This document shows, piece after piece, positions 8,086 through 16,557 of a DNA stretch of 64,000 nt (position 1 is its first letter; each line of letters starts with the position of its first letter). The stretch is from Mesorhizobium sp. B2-1-1. Lineage in GTDB: Bacteria > Pseudomonadota > Alphaproteobacteria > Rhizobiales > Rhizobiaceae. The stretch covers positions 1,805,501-1,869,500 of the forward strand of contig NZ_CP083954.1 in assembly GCF_006442975.2 (NCBI RefSeq), in the 5' to 3' direction. The position numbers and the translations under genes are program-made. A model generated the notes under the pieces. The model had not been told where the DNA came from, ran no database searches, and was given only the letters and a program-made list of their open reading frames with translations.

Positions 8086-9150
8086 ATGGCCGAGCCATTC
8101 CTCTCCATCCAGCATGTGCGAAAATCCTTCGGCGCCACCACCGTTGTCGAGGATTTCAATCTCGACGTCGAACCGGGCGAGTTCGTCTCATTCCTCGGCC
8201 CGTCAGGCTGCGGCAAGACGACGGTGCTGCGCATGGTCGCCGGCTTCGAGGAACCGTCGGCCGGCAAGATCGTCGTCGGCAGCAAGGACATCACCAGGCT
8301 GAAGCCGAACCAGCGCAATGTCGGCATGGTGTTCCAGGCCTATGCGCTGTTCCCGAACCTGACCGTGGCGCAGAACATCGGCTTCGGACTGAAAGTCGCC
8401 GGCATGTCCAGGGCGGATATCGATGCCCGTGTCGCCGAAATGCTGGGCATCATCAAGCTGCCGCAGATGGCCGACCGCTATCCTTATCAGCTCTCGGGCG
8501 GCCAGCAGCAGCGCATCGCGCTGGCCCGCGCCATCGCACCGAAGCCGAAGCTCTTGCTGCTCGACGAGCCGCTGTCGGCGCTTGATGCCAAGGTGCGCGT
8601 CTCGCTGCGCGAGGAAATCCGCTCGATCCAGAAGAAGCTCGGCATCACCACCATCTTCGTCACCCATGACCAGGAAGAGGCGCTGTCGATCTCCGACCGC
8701 ATCGCGGTGATGTATGGCGGCAAGGCCGAGCAGGTCGGCACGCCGTTCGAGATCTACAACCGGCCGGCAACCAAGTTCGTCGCCAATTTCGTCGGCACGC
8801 TGAACGTGCTGGAAGGCACCGTCACCGACGCGGCGTCGGGCAAGGTTCGTGTCAACACCGAGGAAGTCTCGCTCAAGGGCAGGCTCAACGGCTCGAAGTC
8901 CGGCGACACGCTGTCATTGGCGTTGCGGCCGGAAGCCATTTCGCTCGGCCGCCAGCCCGGTCGCGATTCAAGCCTGTCCGGCGAGATCTCCGAAGTGCAC
9001 TTTCTCGGCTCGGTGATCCGGGTCCGGGTCGGCATCGGCGGCAACACGGTCTCGCTCGACACGTTCAACAGTTCGACGACGCCACCGCCGGCCGTTGGCG
9101 AGAAGGCGGAGATTTCCTTCTCGTCGGGCGACCTGCTGGTGCTGCACTGA
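8086..9150 (+). CDS. ABC transporter ATP-binding protein
   Basis: A 354-residue importer ATPase of the PotA/FbpC class. Visible are Walker A GPSGCGKTT (about 38-46), the Q-loop VFQAYALFPN, the signature LSGGQQQR (about 138-145), Walker B LLLLDEPLSALD (about 157-168) and the switch His in VTHDQEEA. A C-terminal TOBE-type regulatory domain occupies about residues 280-354 (LALRPEAISLG onward). Last gene of the importer operon. Confidence 0.95.
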   Translation: MAEPFLSIQHVRKSFGATTVVEDFNLDVEPGEFVSFLGPSGCGKTTVLRMVAGFEEPSAGKIVVGSKDITRLKPNQRNVGMVFQAYALFPNLTVAQNIGFGLKVAGMSRADIDARVAEMLGIIKLPQMADRYPYQLSGGQQQRIALARAIAPKPKLLLLDEPLSALDAKVRVSLREEIRSIQKKLGITTIFVTHDQEEALSISDRIAVMYGGKAEQVGTPFEIYNRPATKFVANFVGTLNVLEGTVTDAASGKVRVNTEEVSLKGRLNGSKSGDTLSLALRPEAISLGRQPGRDSSLSGEISEVHFLGSVIRVRVGIGGNTVSLDTFNSSTTPPPAVGEKAEISFSSGDLLVLH

Positions 9151-9278
9151 CGCGGCCGAAGCGCCCTGCCGATCCGGTCACCGGTCCAGTTGCCGGACGA
9201 TGCACTCCTATTGGACAATCAACAGCATCCTGCCGCTTTGCCACTGCCAAGAGCTCCGCTTCGCCGCTACGATGAGCC

Positions 9279-10829
9279 ATGGCGCTATTTGAGCTCACCC
9301 TTGTCCTCCTGCTGATCGCCGTTGCGCTGACGGCGTTGTCGCGGCGCCTGCAGGTTCCTTACCCCGCCTTGCTGGCGCTGGCGGGCGCCGGCCTTGGCTT
9401 CCTGCCCGGCGCGCCGACGATCGAGATCGATCCGGAACTGGCGCTTGCGCTGTTCATTGCGCCGGTGCTGCTCGACGCGGCCTACGACACATCGCTGCGC
9501 GATCTTAACCGCTACAGGCTGCCGCTTGTGCTGCTGGCGCTTGGCGCGGTCGTTTTCACGACCGCCGTCGTGGCACTGGTCGGCTGGAAAATGGCCGGCC
9601 TGCCGATCGCTGCCGCCATAGCCCTTGGCGCCATCGTGGCGCCGCCGGACGCGGTTGCCGCGAGCGCCGTGCTCGGGCAGTTCAAGGTGCCGCACCGCAT
9701 CACGGCCATCCTTCAGGGCGAAAGCCTGCTCAATGACGCCACCGCGCTTTTGATCTATCGCATCGCGATCACTGCCGCCGCCGGTCCCGTTCTTTTGGGC
9801 AGCGCCGTTCCGATGGTCCTGCTGTCGACCATCGGCAGCCTGGCCGCGGGCTATCTTCTCGGCCGCCTATCCCAGGCGATGCTTGGACGTATCGAAGATG
9901 CGGCGAGCGGCACCGTCGTGCAGTTCGCCGGGACGTTCGGCGTCTGGATCCTGGCTGACAGGCTGGGGCTCTCGGCCATCATCACCATCGTCGTCTATGC
10001 CATGACCATCGCGCGCACCGCACCGCGGCGCATGTCGGCCAGAAAGCGCGTCAGCTCCTATTCCGTCTGGGAGACGGCGGTGTTCGTGCTTAACGTGCTG
10101 GCTTTCGTGCTGATGGGCCTGCAGGCGCGGCTGATCGTCGGTCGCCTGGCCGAGCAGGGACAGTCCGAGGCATTCCTGTTTGCAGGGACGATCCTGGCGG
10201 TCGTCATCGTTTCCCGCCTTGCCTGGGTGCTGGGCTGCGGCGCCGTGATCCGATGGCTTGCCCGCTTCGGCAATGCGGAGCAGCGGCAAGAGGTGCCGTC
10301 GTTTCGCGGCGGGGTGCTGATCGGCTGGTGCGGCATGCGCGGCCTGGTGACGCTGGCGGCTGCCTTCGCATTGCCGGCGGACTTCCCCGGCCGCGATCCG
10401 ATCGTGCTCACCGCCTTTTGCGTGGTGCTGGGCACGCTTGTCCTGCAAGGCATGAGCCTGAAGCCGTTGCTGCGCCTGCTTCGTCTCGAACCGGACGAGA
10501 CCATAGACCGCGAGGTCGCGCAGGCCCGTGTCGCCATCATGCAGGCGGCCCTCGACATTTTGAGCGGCAAGACCTCGACCGCGGCGGCGGCGGTGCGCGA
10601 GCAGTATGCCGCCCAGCGCACGGTCGCCAAGAACCCCGACGACGCCCAGGCAGCAACCGAGTACGACCGGCTGCGGCTCTATGCCATCAAGCGCCAGCGC
10701 GACGCGCTGGAAGAACTTCGCCGCAACGGGACGATCGGTGACGAGGCCTATCACCGGCTGGAGGAAGAAATCGACTGGTCGGAGCTGGCGGCTTCCCCGG
10801 CGGGACGGTTCCAGCCGCTGACGACCTAG
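9279..10829 (+). CDS. Na+/H+ antiporter, CPA1 family
   Basis: A 516-residue membrane protein with about 12 hydrophobic segments over residues 1-395 and a hydrophilic C-terminal tail of about 110 residues. The ion-site helix reads ALGAIVAPPDAVAASAVL (about 111-128; the paired P-D-A/V pattern of NhaP/NHE proteins), with LQGESLLNDATALLIYR (about 144-160) supplying further conserved Glu/Asn/Asp residues. It exchanges cytoplasmic Na+ for H+. The tail contains a charged helical segment (YDRLRLYAIKRQRDALEELR), probably regulatory. The start is 128 bases after the importer operon, so it likely has its own promoter. Confidence 0.92.
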   Translation: MALFELTLVLLLIAVALTALSRRLQVPYPALLALAGAGLGFLPGAPTIEIDPELALALFIAPVLLDAAYDTSLRDLNRYRLPLVLLALGAVVFTTAVVALVGWKMAGLPIAAAIALGAIVAPPDAVAASAVLGQFKVPHRITAILQGESLLNDATALLIYRIAITAAAGPVLLGSAVPMVLLSTIGSLAAGYLLGRLSQAMLGRIEDAASGTVVQFAGTFGVWILADRLGLSAIITIVVYAMTIARTAPRRMSARKRVSSYSVWETAVFVLNVLAFVLMGLQARLIVGRLAEQGQSEAFLFAGTILAVVIVSRLAWVLGCGAVIRWLARFGNAEQRQEVPSFRGGVLIGWCGMRGLVTLAAAFALPADFPGRDPIVLTAFCVVLGTLVLQGMSLKPLLRLLRLEPDETIDREVAQARVAIMQAALDILSGKTSTAAAAVREQYAAQRTVAKNPDDAQAATEYDRLRLYAIKRQRDALEELRRNGTIGDEAYHRLEEEIDWSELAASPAGRFQPLTT

Positions 10830-10936
10830 GCGAGGCGAGGGGTTTTTGCGTCGTGGCCCAGCCGGGCCGCCGCGGCGGTCCATTGCAAGGTCGCCGTCGA
10901 AACGGTACTGCCGTCACCAAACTGAGCCGGACAAGA

Positions 10937-11845
10937 ATGAAGCTGGTCAGCTACAATATCCAATACGGGTTCGGCAGCGACGGCCTCTACGATCCGGCGC
11001 GCGCCGCGCGCATTGTTGCCGGCGCCGATATCATCGCCTTGCAGGAGGTCGAGCGGCACTGGCAGCGCAGCAATTTCGACGACCAGCCGGAGGTGCTTTC
11101 GCGCCTGTTGCCGGGCTATCACTGGGTCTACGGCCCGGCCTTCGACATGGACGCCAGCGAACAGCGCGACGGCCGCATCGTCAACCGGCGCCGGCAGTTC
11201 GGCACCATGGTGCTGTCGAAGCTGCCGATCGTCTGGTCGCGGCTGCATGCGCTGCCGATGCGCCGCACACTGCGGCCGCTCAACACCCGCAACGCGGCGC
11301 TCGAATGCATGATCCGCACGCCGGCGGGTCCGGTGCGGGTGCTTTCATTGCATCTCGCCCATGTCGCGGCTGAAGAACGGCTGGAGCAGATCGACTATCT
11401 GCTTGCCGAGCATCGCCGGGCGCCCTCCGATGGCGGGCCGTGGAGCGGCGCCGACGACGAGCCGGCGCGCAATTGGAGCAATGGCGAGCCAGAGCCGGAG
11501 AACCCGCTGGCGGCGATCTGGATGGGCGATTTCAACATGGAGCCGGGCAGCGCCGAATACCGCCGCATCGTCGGCGGCACGCCCTATCATCGCGGTGCTG
11601 CCTATCTGGATGGGTTCGTCGATGCCGCTGCCGTGGCGATTGAACCGGCGGATGACTTCCACACGCATGAGAAGATCATCGACGGCAGGCTGGCAAAGCG
11701 CCGGCTCGATCATTGCTTCGTCGGCGGCCTGTTTGCCGGTCGTGTGCGCTCCGTCAGCTCGGACATTGGCGAAGTGGCTTCCGATCATTTTCCGGTCAGG
11801 ATCGACATCGATCTCGAAACGCCCGCCGGCCCCGGAGGCGGATGA
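10937..11845 (+). CDS. Endonuclease/exonuclease/phosphatase (EEP) family protein
   Basis: A 302-residue protein of the DNase I-like EEP fold. It begins MKLVSYNIQYGFGSDG with the typical first strand and Asn, then IIALQEVERHW supplies the catalytic Glu. WMGDFNMEPGS (about 193-203) carries the Asp/Asn pair, and LDHCFV plus VASDHFPV at the end give the final Asp-His. An upstream extension to 10853 is possible but reads as low-complexity basic residues, so the ATG at 10937 is preferred. The substrate (nucleic acid, phospholipid or sugar phosphate) is not predictable. The EamA gene follows after 7 bases. Confidence 0.88.
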   Translation: MKLVSYNIQYGFGSDGLYDPARAARIVAGADIIALQEVERHWQRSNFDDQPEVLSRLLPGYHWVYGPAFDMDASEQRDGRIVNRRRQFGTMVLSKLPIVWSRLHALPMRRTLRPLNTRNAALECMIRTPAGPVRVLSLHLAHVAAEERLEQIDYLLAEHRRAPSDGGPWSGADDEPARNWSNGEPEPENPLAAIWMGDFNMEPGSAEYRRIVGGTPYHRGAAYLDGFVDAAAVAIEPADDFHTHEKIIDGRLAKRRLDHCFVGGLFAGRVRSVSSDIGEVASDHFPVRIDIDLETPAGPGGG

Positions 11846-11852
11846 GGCCCAA

Positions 11853-12698
11853 ATGACGCTTTTCGTCTTCTTCGCGGTGCTTGCCGCGGCCGCGATGCAC
11901 GCGATCTGGAATGCGCTGGTCAAGGTCCATCTCGACCGCTTCCTGTCGATCACCCTGATGACGCTTGGCATGGGATTTGCCGCGCTTTTCGCACTTCCCT
12001 TCGTCGAGGTGCCGAGGGCGGAAGTCTGGCTCTATATCATTGCCTCCGTCGTCTTCCACATGGGCTACCGGACCTTCCTGATCGGCGCTTACCAGGCTGG
12101 CGACTTCGCCCAGACCTATCCTCTGGCGCGCGGCACCGCGCCCTTGCTGGCGGCGCTTGGCGGTATGTTCGTGGTCGCCGAAGTTCCGGCGCCGCTCGCC
12201 ATTCTGGGTATCCTTTTACTGTCGGCCGGCACGCTGGTGATGTCGTTTCGCGGCGGCGCGCATCTGGAACGATTGAACCTGCGCGCGGTCGGCTTTGCGC
12301 TGGGGACCTCGATCTTCATCGCCAGCTACACACTGTCCGACGGCAGCGGGGCGCGGCTGGCGGCCACGGCGCAGAGCTATGCCGCCTGGCTGTTCGTGTG
12401 CGATGCGCTTGGAGCGCTGGTGCTGTGCCTGATCTTCCGTGGCCCGCGGGCCTTGCCGGTGCTGGCGCGCGACTGGAAAGCGGGGCTGTTCACCGGCGTG
12501 CTCAGCGGCGCTGCCTACTGGATCGTCATGTGGGCTATGACCAAGGCGCCGATCGCCTCGGTGGCGTCGCTGCGCGAGACCTCCATCCTGTTCGCCATGG
12601 TGATCTCGGTGTTCGCGCTCGGCGAGAAGATGACGGGCTGGCGCGGCGCCGCCGCGCTCAGCATCGTCGCCGGCGTCGTGGCGCTCAGACTCGGCTGA
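11853..12698 (+). CDS. EamA/DMT family transporter
   Basis: A 281-residue membrane protein with ten predicted hydrophobic helices arranged as two EamA repeats (about residues 1-135 and 145-281). It starts MTLFVFFAVLAAAAMHAIWNALVK, and the second repeat includes TKAPIASVASLRETSILFAMVI. DMT proteins typically export small metabolites or amino acids. It follows the EEP gene closely. Its last 14 bases overlap the 3' end of the oppositely oriented MFS gene. Confidence 0.9.
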   Translation: MTLFVFFAVLAAAAMHAIWNALVKVHLDRFLSITLMTLGMGFAALFALPFVEVPRAEVWLYIIASVVFHMGYRTFLIGAYQAGDFAQTYPLARGTAPLLAALGGMFVVAEVPAPLAILGILLLSAGTLVMSFRGGAHLERLNLRAVGFALGTSIFIASYTLSDGSGARLAATAQSYAAWLFVCDALGALVLCLIFRGPRALPVLARDWKAGLFTGVLSGAAYWIVMWAMTKAPIASVASLRETSILFAMVISVFALGEKMTGWRGAAALSIVAGVVALRLG

Positions 12699-13920
12699 CG
12701 TCGTGGTCCAGCACGGTCATCACCTGGCCGCGCCGTTCCGGACTGAAGCGGATGACGATGATGATGCAGACGGCGACCACGCCGGCGAACAGCGCCAACG
12801 CGTAGCCATAGCTGCCTCCGGGAGCCTCGGCTATGCCCGCCTGATAGGGACCGCCATAGGAGGCTGCGAGATTGCCGGCCTGGTAGATGAAGCCGGGCAG
12901 GGTCGCGCGCACCGCGCCGGGCGAGAGCTCGTTGAGGTGCACCGGAATGACGCCCCAGGCGCCCTGGACCGCGACCTGCATGACGAAGGCGCCGATGGCC
13001 AGCAGGAAGGGCGTCGAGCTGTAGGCCCATAGCGGGATGGACGGCAAGGCAATCAGGCAGGCGAGCGTGATCGCATTGACGCGGCCGATCTTCTCGGACA
13101 GCGCCCCGAACGCCAGACCGCCGACGATGGCGCCGATGTTGGCGACGATGGTGATCCAGCTCACCGTGTGCGGGTCGAAACCATGCTGCTTCTTCAGGAA
13201 TGTCGGGTAGAGATCCTGCGTGCCGTGGCTGAAGAAGTTGAAGAACATCATCAGCACGACCGCATAGAGGGCGACGCCCCAGTGCTTTTGCAGTGTCTCC
13301 AGCATGCCGGGCCTTGCGGTCTTCCGCGCCTCGACGAAGGCCGGCGATTCCGGAACATGCGAGCGGATGAAAAGGACGATCAGGGCCGGGATGAAACTGA
13401 GCAGGAACATGGCGCGCCAGCCGATCGTGTAGCCGCCGATCGTCTGGTGATAGAGCAGGCCATAGACGACCGCCGCTAGGAGGTAGCCGGCCGGATAGCC
13501 GCATTGCAGGATGCCCGAGACCATGCCGCGGGCGCTGGGCGGGATGGATTCCATGGCAAGCGAGGAGCCAAGTCCCCATTCGCCGCCCATGGCGATGCCG
13601 AACAGTGCGCGCAGCGCCAGGAATATGCCGAGATTGGGCGAGAAGGCGGCCAAAGCGCCGATCACGGAATAACTGACGATGTTGAGCATCAGGATGGGCT
13701 TGCGCCCGAATTTGTCTGCCAACGTGCCGAAGAAGAACGCGCCAATGAAGCGCGTCGCAAGGGTCAGGAAAAGCGCCTTTGACACCGCCGGGACGTCGGT
13801 CTGGAATTCAGACGCAATGTCGGTGAGCAGGAATGTCAGAAGGAAGAAATCGAAAGCGTCGAGCGTCCAGCCCAGGAATGAGGCAAGGACGGTTTTCTTC
13901 TGCTGCGAATTGAGCTTCAA
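12685..13920 (-). CDS. MFS transporter (sugar/aromatic acid:H+ symporter type)
   Basis: A 411-residue, 12-helix major facilitator. Helix 1 reads FLGWTLDAFDFFLLTFLLTDIA, the loop 2-3 signature is GTLADKFGRKPIL (about 67-79), and GIAMGGEWGLGSSLAMESIP (about 114-133) is typical of the metabolite:H+ / SHS-like symporters such as NanT and JEN1-type proteins. Likely imports a carboxylate or sugar acid with H+. Convergent with the EamA gene, overlapping it by 14 bases. No linked catabolic genes reveal the substrate. Confidence 0.9.
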   Translation of the reverse strand: MKLNSQQKKTVLASFLGWTLDAFDFFLLTFLLTDIASEFQTDVPAVSKALFLTLATRFIGAFFFGTLADKFGRKPILMLNIVSYSVIGALAAFSPNLGIFLALRALFGIAMGGEWGLGSSLAMESIPPSARGMVSGILQCGYPAGYLLAAVVYGLLYHQTIGGYTIGWRAMFLLSFIPALIVLFIRSHVPESPAFVEARKTARPGMLETLQKHWGVALYAVVLMMFFNFFSHGTQDLYPTFLKKQHGFDPHTVSWITIVANIGAIVGGLAFGALSEKIGRVNAITLACLIALPSIPLWAYSSTPFLLAIGAFVMQVAVQGAWGVIPVHLNELSPGAVRATLPGFIYQAGNLAASYGGPYQAGIAEAPGGSYGYALALFAGVVAVCIIIVIRFSPERRGQVMTVLDHDVSRV

Positions 13921-14147
13921 GGCGTTCCTCCTGATGTCGAGGAACGTTATCGCGTCGAGGCGAACAATCCTCAGTCACTTTTCAGAGAACTTGGTCACGT
14001 TTGCGTAGGGGGTCACCGAGTCCACAGCCGCATTCATTGGACGCCCGCCGGCCGAAGCCGACGGGCTATCAGCCCAGCAGGTGGTTCCAACTGACGCGAG
14101 GCACCTGGAGGCCAAGGTTGCGAGTCGAGACATCAGCGGCAATGCGG

Positions 14148-14435
14148 TCAGCAACCTTCCGTCGTCGTTTCCATCTGGCCAGGGGCCGCGGACTTGGCGC
14201 TGGTATCCTGCTGACCGGGAGCTGACTCCTTGGCGCTGCCTGTCTGTTGGCCCGGTGCGCAATCCTTGGCGGAGTTGGAGTTGGTCGACTTGGTCGTGGT
14301 CGAGTCCGTGTTCTGATCCGTCGGCATCGTTGTCGTCGTGGAGGAGGAGCCGCTCGACGTCGTATTGGTCGATTGCGCCAGGGCAAGGCCGCCGGAAAGA
14401 ATCATTAGGGCGGAAGCGAGAAGAAGTCGTTTCAT
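14148..14435 (-). CDS. Small secreted Thr/Ser-rich protein with APGQ repeats
   Basis: A 95-residue protein with a signal peptide MKRLLLASALMILSGGLALA (cleavage probably after AQ). The mature part is a Ser/Thr run (about 22-55), then three imperfect copies of a 13-residue unit built on K-x-x-APGQ-x-x-x-SAK, ending EGC. Two cysteines, in KDCAPGQ and at the C terminus, could form a disulfide. AGGAG lies 5 bases before the chosen ATG (14435); an adjacent ATG at 14438 is possible. Family unknown. It is divergent from another small secreted protein 193 bases away. Confidence 0.7.
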   Translation of the reverse strand: MKRLLLASALMILSGGLALAQSTNTTSSGSSSTTTTMPTDQNTDSTTTKSTNSNSAKDCAPGQQTGSAKESAPGQQDTSAKSAAPGQMETTTEGC

Positions 14436-14627
14436 CATTACTCCTGGTGAGTAACCCTTCGGCCGCATAACAAGGGAGTCGGCGAACGCTTCCGTGGAGT
14501 ATCTGGCGCCGTCGCCGTGGCATCAACGTGCCGGTTGTGGTGCGTCGATGACGACATACGGCCCGGCCCGGAACAAAGAAAAGCGCCGTTAGTTTCACCC
14601 GCAGGGCACTCAAACAGAAGGACGAGC

Positions 14628-14960
14628 ATGATGAAAATGGCTTTAGTAATCGCGCTTGCGGTGTCGTTTTCTGCGGGCTCTGCAATCGCGGCATGTCCGG
14701 ACAAGTCGGCTGCCAACACGGGCGCCGACACCCAACAGACCGCCGGTATTTCGAAAGATGGTACCCACGCGCCCTTGGAAACTCCGAAGGCCAAGGATAG
14801 TGCCGGCAAACCGGCCGCCAAGGATGGCAGCACAATGCCGTTGGCGGGGGCGGAAGGCGGCGGTGACAAGAATCTCGCAACATCGCAGCAGGATATCGAG
14901 GCGCAGCAGCATGGCGGCAAGACCGCGGCGGCAAAGGCCGACGACAGCTGCAATGACTGA
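14628..14960 (+). CDS. Small secreted hypothetical protein
   Basis: A 110-residue protein starting MMKMALVIALAVSFSAGSAIAACPDKS, a clear signal peptide with the first cysteine directly after the likely AIA-AC cleavage site. The pattern is not a good lipobox, so it is probably periplasmic. The rest is low complexity (Ala, Lys, Gly, Asp, Thr) and ends DDSCND, giving two cysteines near the two ends. An AAGGACG stretch precedes the ATG pair. A strong terminator follows at 14972-15001. No recognised domain. Divergent from the similarly built protein at 14148-14435. Confidence 0.72.
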   Translation: MMKMALVIALAVSFSAGSAIAACPDKSAANTGADTQQTAGISKDGTHAPLETPKAKDSAGKPAAKDGSTMPLAGAEGGGDKNLATSQQDIEAQQHGGKTAAAKADDSCND

Positions 14961-14971
14961 CGACGAAACAG

Positions 14972-15001
14972 GGCCGGAGCGATTGTTGGCTCCGGCCTTT
15001 T
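14972..15001 (+). terminator. Rho-independent terminator after the 14628-14960 gene
   Basis: GGCCGGAGC (14972-14980) pairs perfectly with GCTCCGGCC (14989-14997) across an 8-base loop, followed by TTTT. It starts 11 bases after the stop codon. Confidence 0.9.
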
Positions 15002-15352
15002 CATCAAGTCTACAGAAGGTCGCGCATCGCGCTCGATCCCGCGTCAAAGACAACACCCATGAACAAGCCGTAGCCCCGCCCGAAGCCAGCGGCTTGGTTC
15101 TAGGTGCCGCTTTGTGGGCCCGCACCACTGGCGGGGCGATGCGGGCCCGACCAAGGTTCGGAACCTCGGCCGGCAGCGTGTGGGAACGCTGCCGCCACGG
15201 AAATCAGCCACCGAATATCAGGTTCCGCTTATATGACAAAAAGCCTTTGTTGCCAGGGAGACGAAACCGCCTCCGGCAAGTTCGAAGAGCCGGCCGGCCG
15301 GAGCCAACGGGGCCTTCGACGGACCGCGAGTGTTTGCCTTCAGCAGGTAGAG
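15002..15352. other. Intergenic region, no supported gene
   Basis: About 350 bases between the terminator and the 69-residue gene. Readings on the plus strand here lack a ribosome site and resemble no family. It would hold the 3' untranslated end of the reverse-strand gene at 15353. I see no RNA gene or repeat. Confidence 0.5.
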
Positions 15353-15562
15353 CTATGCCTTGGACGAGGCGGCCTCAGAGTTCCGCGTCGTTCGATGGCC
15401 GAAGGGGAAGAGGGAGCCAAACGAAGAGCACTCCTCCGCGGCCAGGGCTATGATCATTTCATCGATTCTCTCAACCGTTTCTCTGCTCACGTGATCATCG
15501 CCATGAAGGCACTGACGCGCGCGCTTCAGGTGTCGTCGTGCGGCCTCGAAATCGCTGCCCAT
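15353..15562 (-). CDS. Small hypothetical protein (69 aa)
   Basis: A 69-residue protein starting MGSDFEAARRHLKRARQCL. Residues 3-43 form two amphipathic helices (…ETVERIDEMIIALAAEE), and the tail is short and polar. GGGAGGAA lies 4-5 bases upstream of the ATG, an excellent ribosome site, which is the main argument that it is real. No signal peptide or membrane segment. Function unknown. Confidence 0.6.
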   Translation of the reverse strand: MGSDFEAARRHLKRARQCLHGDDHVSRETVERIDEMIIALAAEECSSFGSLFPFGHRTTRNSEAASSKA

Positions 15563-15914
15563 CCGTTCCTCCCGCTTAGAGAGACTCCAGATTTGAACAG
15601 TTCACTCCTTTAAGAAAGTCACCCGAAAGAGCGATTCGGTCGGCAATTGGAGGTAGATGCCCAAAACGCAGAAACCCCGGGAGCGCAGACGGGGCTATTG
15701 AGCCGACGGAGGGCGGAGGGAAGCGTGTCGCCTAACCTCTCACGGCGCTGGTTGTTCCGTTCGGCTTTTTCTTGATCCGCGCGATATCGGGCGCAACACA
15801 CAAGCTGTCACGGATCGGCCGCATCGGAATACTCAAGGGCACTATTCAGGAGCTCAGTGGGCGTTTTGTGCCGTTCTGTGCCAATCGGCACAAGAAGCTA
15901 AGTCTTTGAAAGGA
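15563..15914. other. Intergenic region downstream of tRNA-Val
   Basis: About 350 bases without a supportable gene. On the reverse strand, directly after the tRNA, a short dyad TGTGCC-AATC-GGCACA (about 15876-15891) could be part of the tRNA transcript end, but no T-run accompanies it. No direct repeat of the tRNA 3' end is seen, so there is no sign of an integrated element. Confidence 0.5.
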
Positions 15915-15989
15915 TGGTGGGCGTGACAGGGATTGAACCTGTGACCCCTGCAATGTCAATGCAGTGCTCTCCCGCTGAGCTACACGCCC
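15915..15989 (-). tRNA. tRNA-Val (anticodon GAC)
   Basis: On the reverse strand a full cloverleaf can be drawn: acceptor GGGCGTG/CACGCCC, D-arm GCTC-AGCGGGA-GAGC, anticodon stem CTGCA/TGCAG with loop TTGACAT (anticodon GAC, reading GUC/GUU valine codons), variable GGGTC, T-arm ACAGG-TTCAATC-CCTGT, discriminator A and an encoded CCA. Confidence 0.97.
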
Positions 15990-16105
15990 ATCCGAAGCCG
16001 CGCATACACCATTTTTGATCCGGCGCGTCAATAGCAGGAAAAGGGAAAGAAGGCTCCGTTTTGCCGCACCGGCCGATAGTCGCCGATGCCTTGGGCAAAA
16101 ACGGC

Positions 16106-16468
16106 TCAGGCCGCCTGCAGCATCTTCTCGACCTCGTTGACGAGGTCGCGCAGATGGAACGGCTTCGACAGCACCTTGGCGTCTTTCGGCGCCTTGGAAT
16201 CCGGGTTCAGCGCAACGGCGGCGAAACCGGTGATGAACATGACCTTGAGGTCGGGATCGATCTCGGTGGCGCGGCGGGCCAGCTCGATGCCGTCCATCTC
16301 CGGCATGACGATATCGGTCAAAAGCAGCGAGAACGGTTCCTCGCGCAGCCGCTCATAGGCACTGGCGCCGTTGTCGAAGTCGCTGACCTGGTAACCGGCG
16401 CGCTCCAGCGCCTTGACGAGGAAGCGACGCATATCGTCGTCGTCTTCCGCCAGAAGAATGCGTGCCAT
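16106..16468 (-). CDS. cpdR: CpdR-type single-domain response regulator
   Basis: A 120-residue stand-alone receiver domain. Acidic pocket EDDDD (residues 8-12), phospho-acceptor Asp in LLLTDIVMPEMDG (Asp51-52 region), Thr/Ser in FITGFAA and Lys in VLSKPFHL are all present. Length and sequence match alphaproteobacterial CpdR, which in its unphosphorylated form brings ClpXP to the cell pole to degrade cell-cycle proteins and is phosphorylated through CckA-ChpT. It ends in LQAA. Encoded alone, divergent from an N-formylglutamate amidohydrolase gene. Confidence 0.92.
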   Translation of the reverse strand: MARILLAEDDDDMRRFLVKALERAGYQVSDFDNGASAYERLREEPFSLLLTDIVMPEMDGIELARRATEIDPDLKVMFITGFAAVALNPDSKAPKDAKVLSKPFHLRDLVNEVEKMLQAA

Positions 16469-16557
16469 GATATCCCGTCCGAATCACCCGCCCGGACTCT
16501 GCCGAAAGGCAGGGCCGTTAACCATCCTGTATATGAGGAGGCGAGGGTAAACATCAA

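Noticed and set aside
15619..15801. 60-codon reverse-strand frame near tRNA-Val
   Set aside because: No ribosome site, no recognisable domain, non-ATG start and unremarkable composition.
15563..15990. tRNA-Val as an integration site
   Set aside because: No direct repeat of the tRNA 3' end, integrase or mobile gene nearby.
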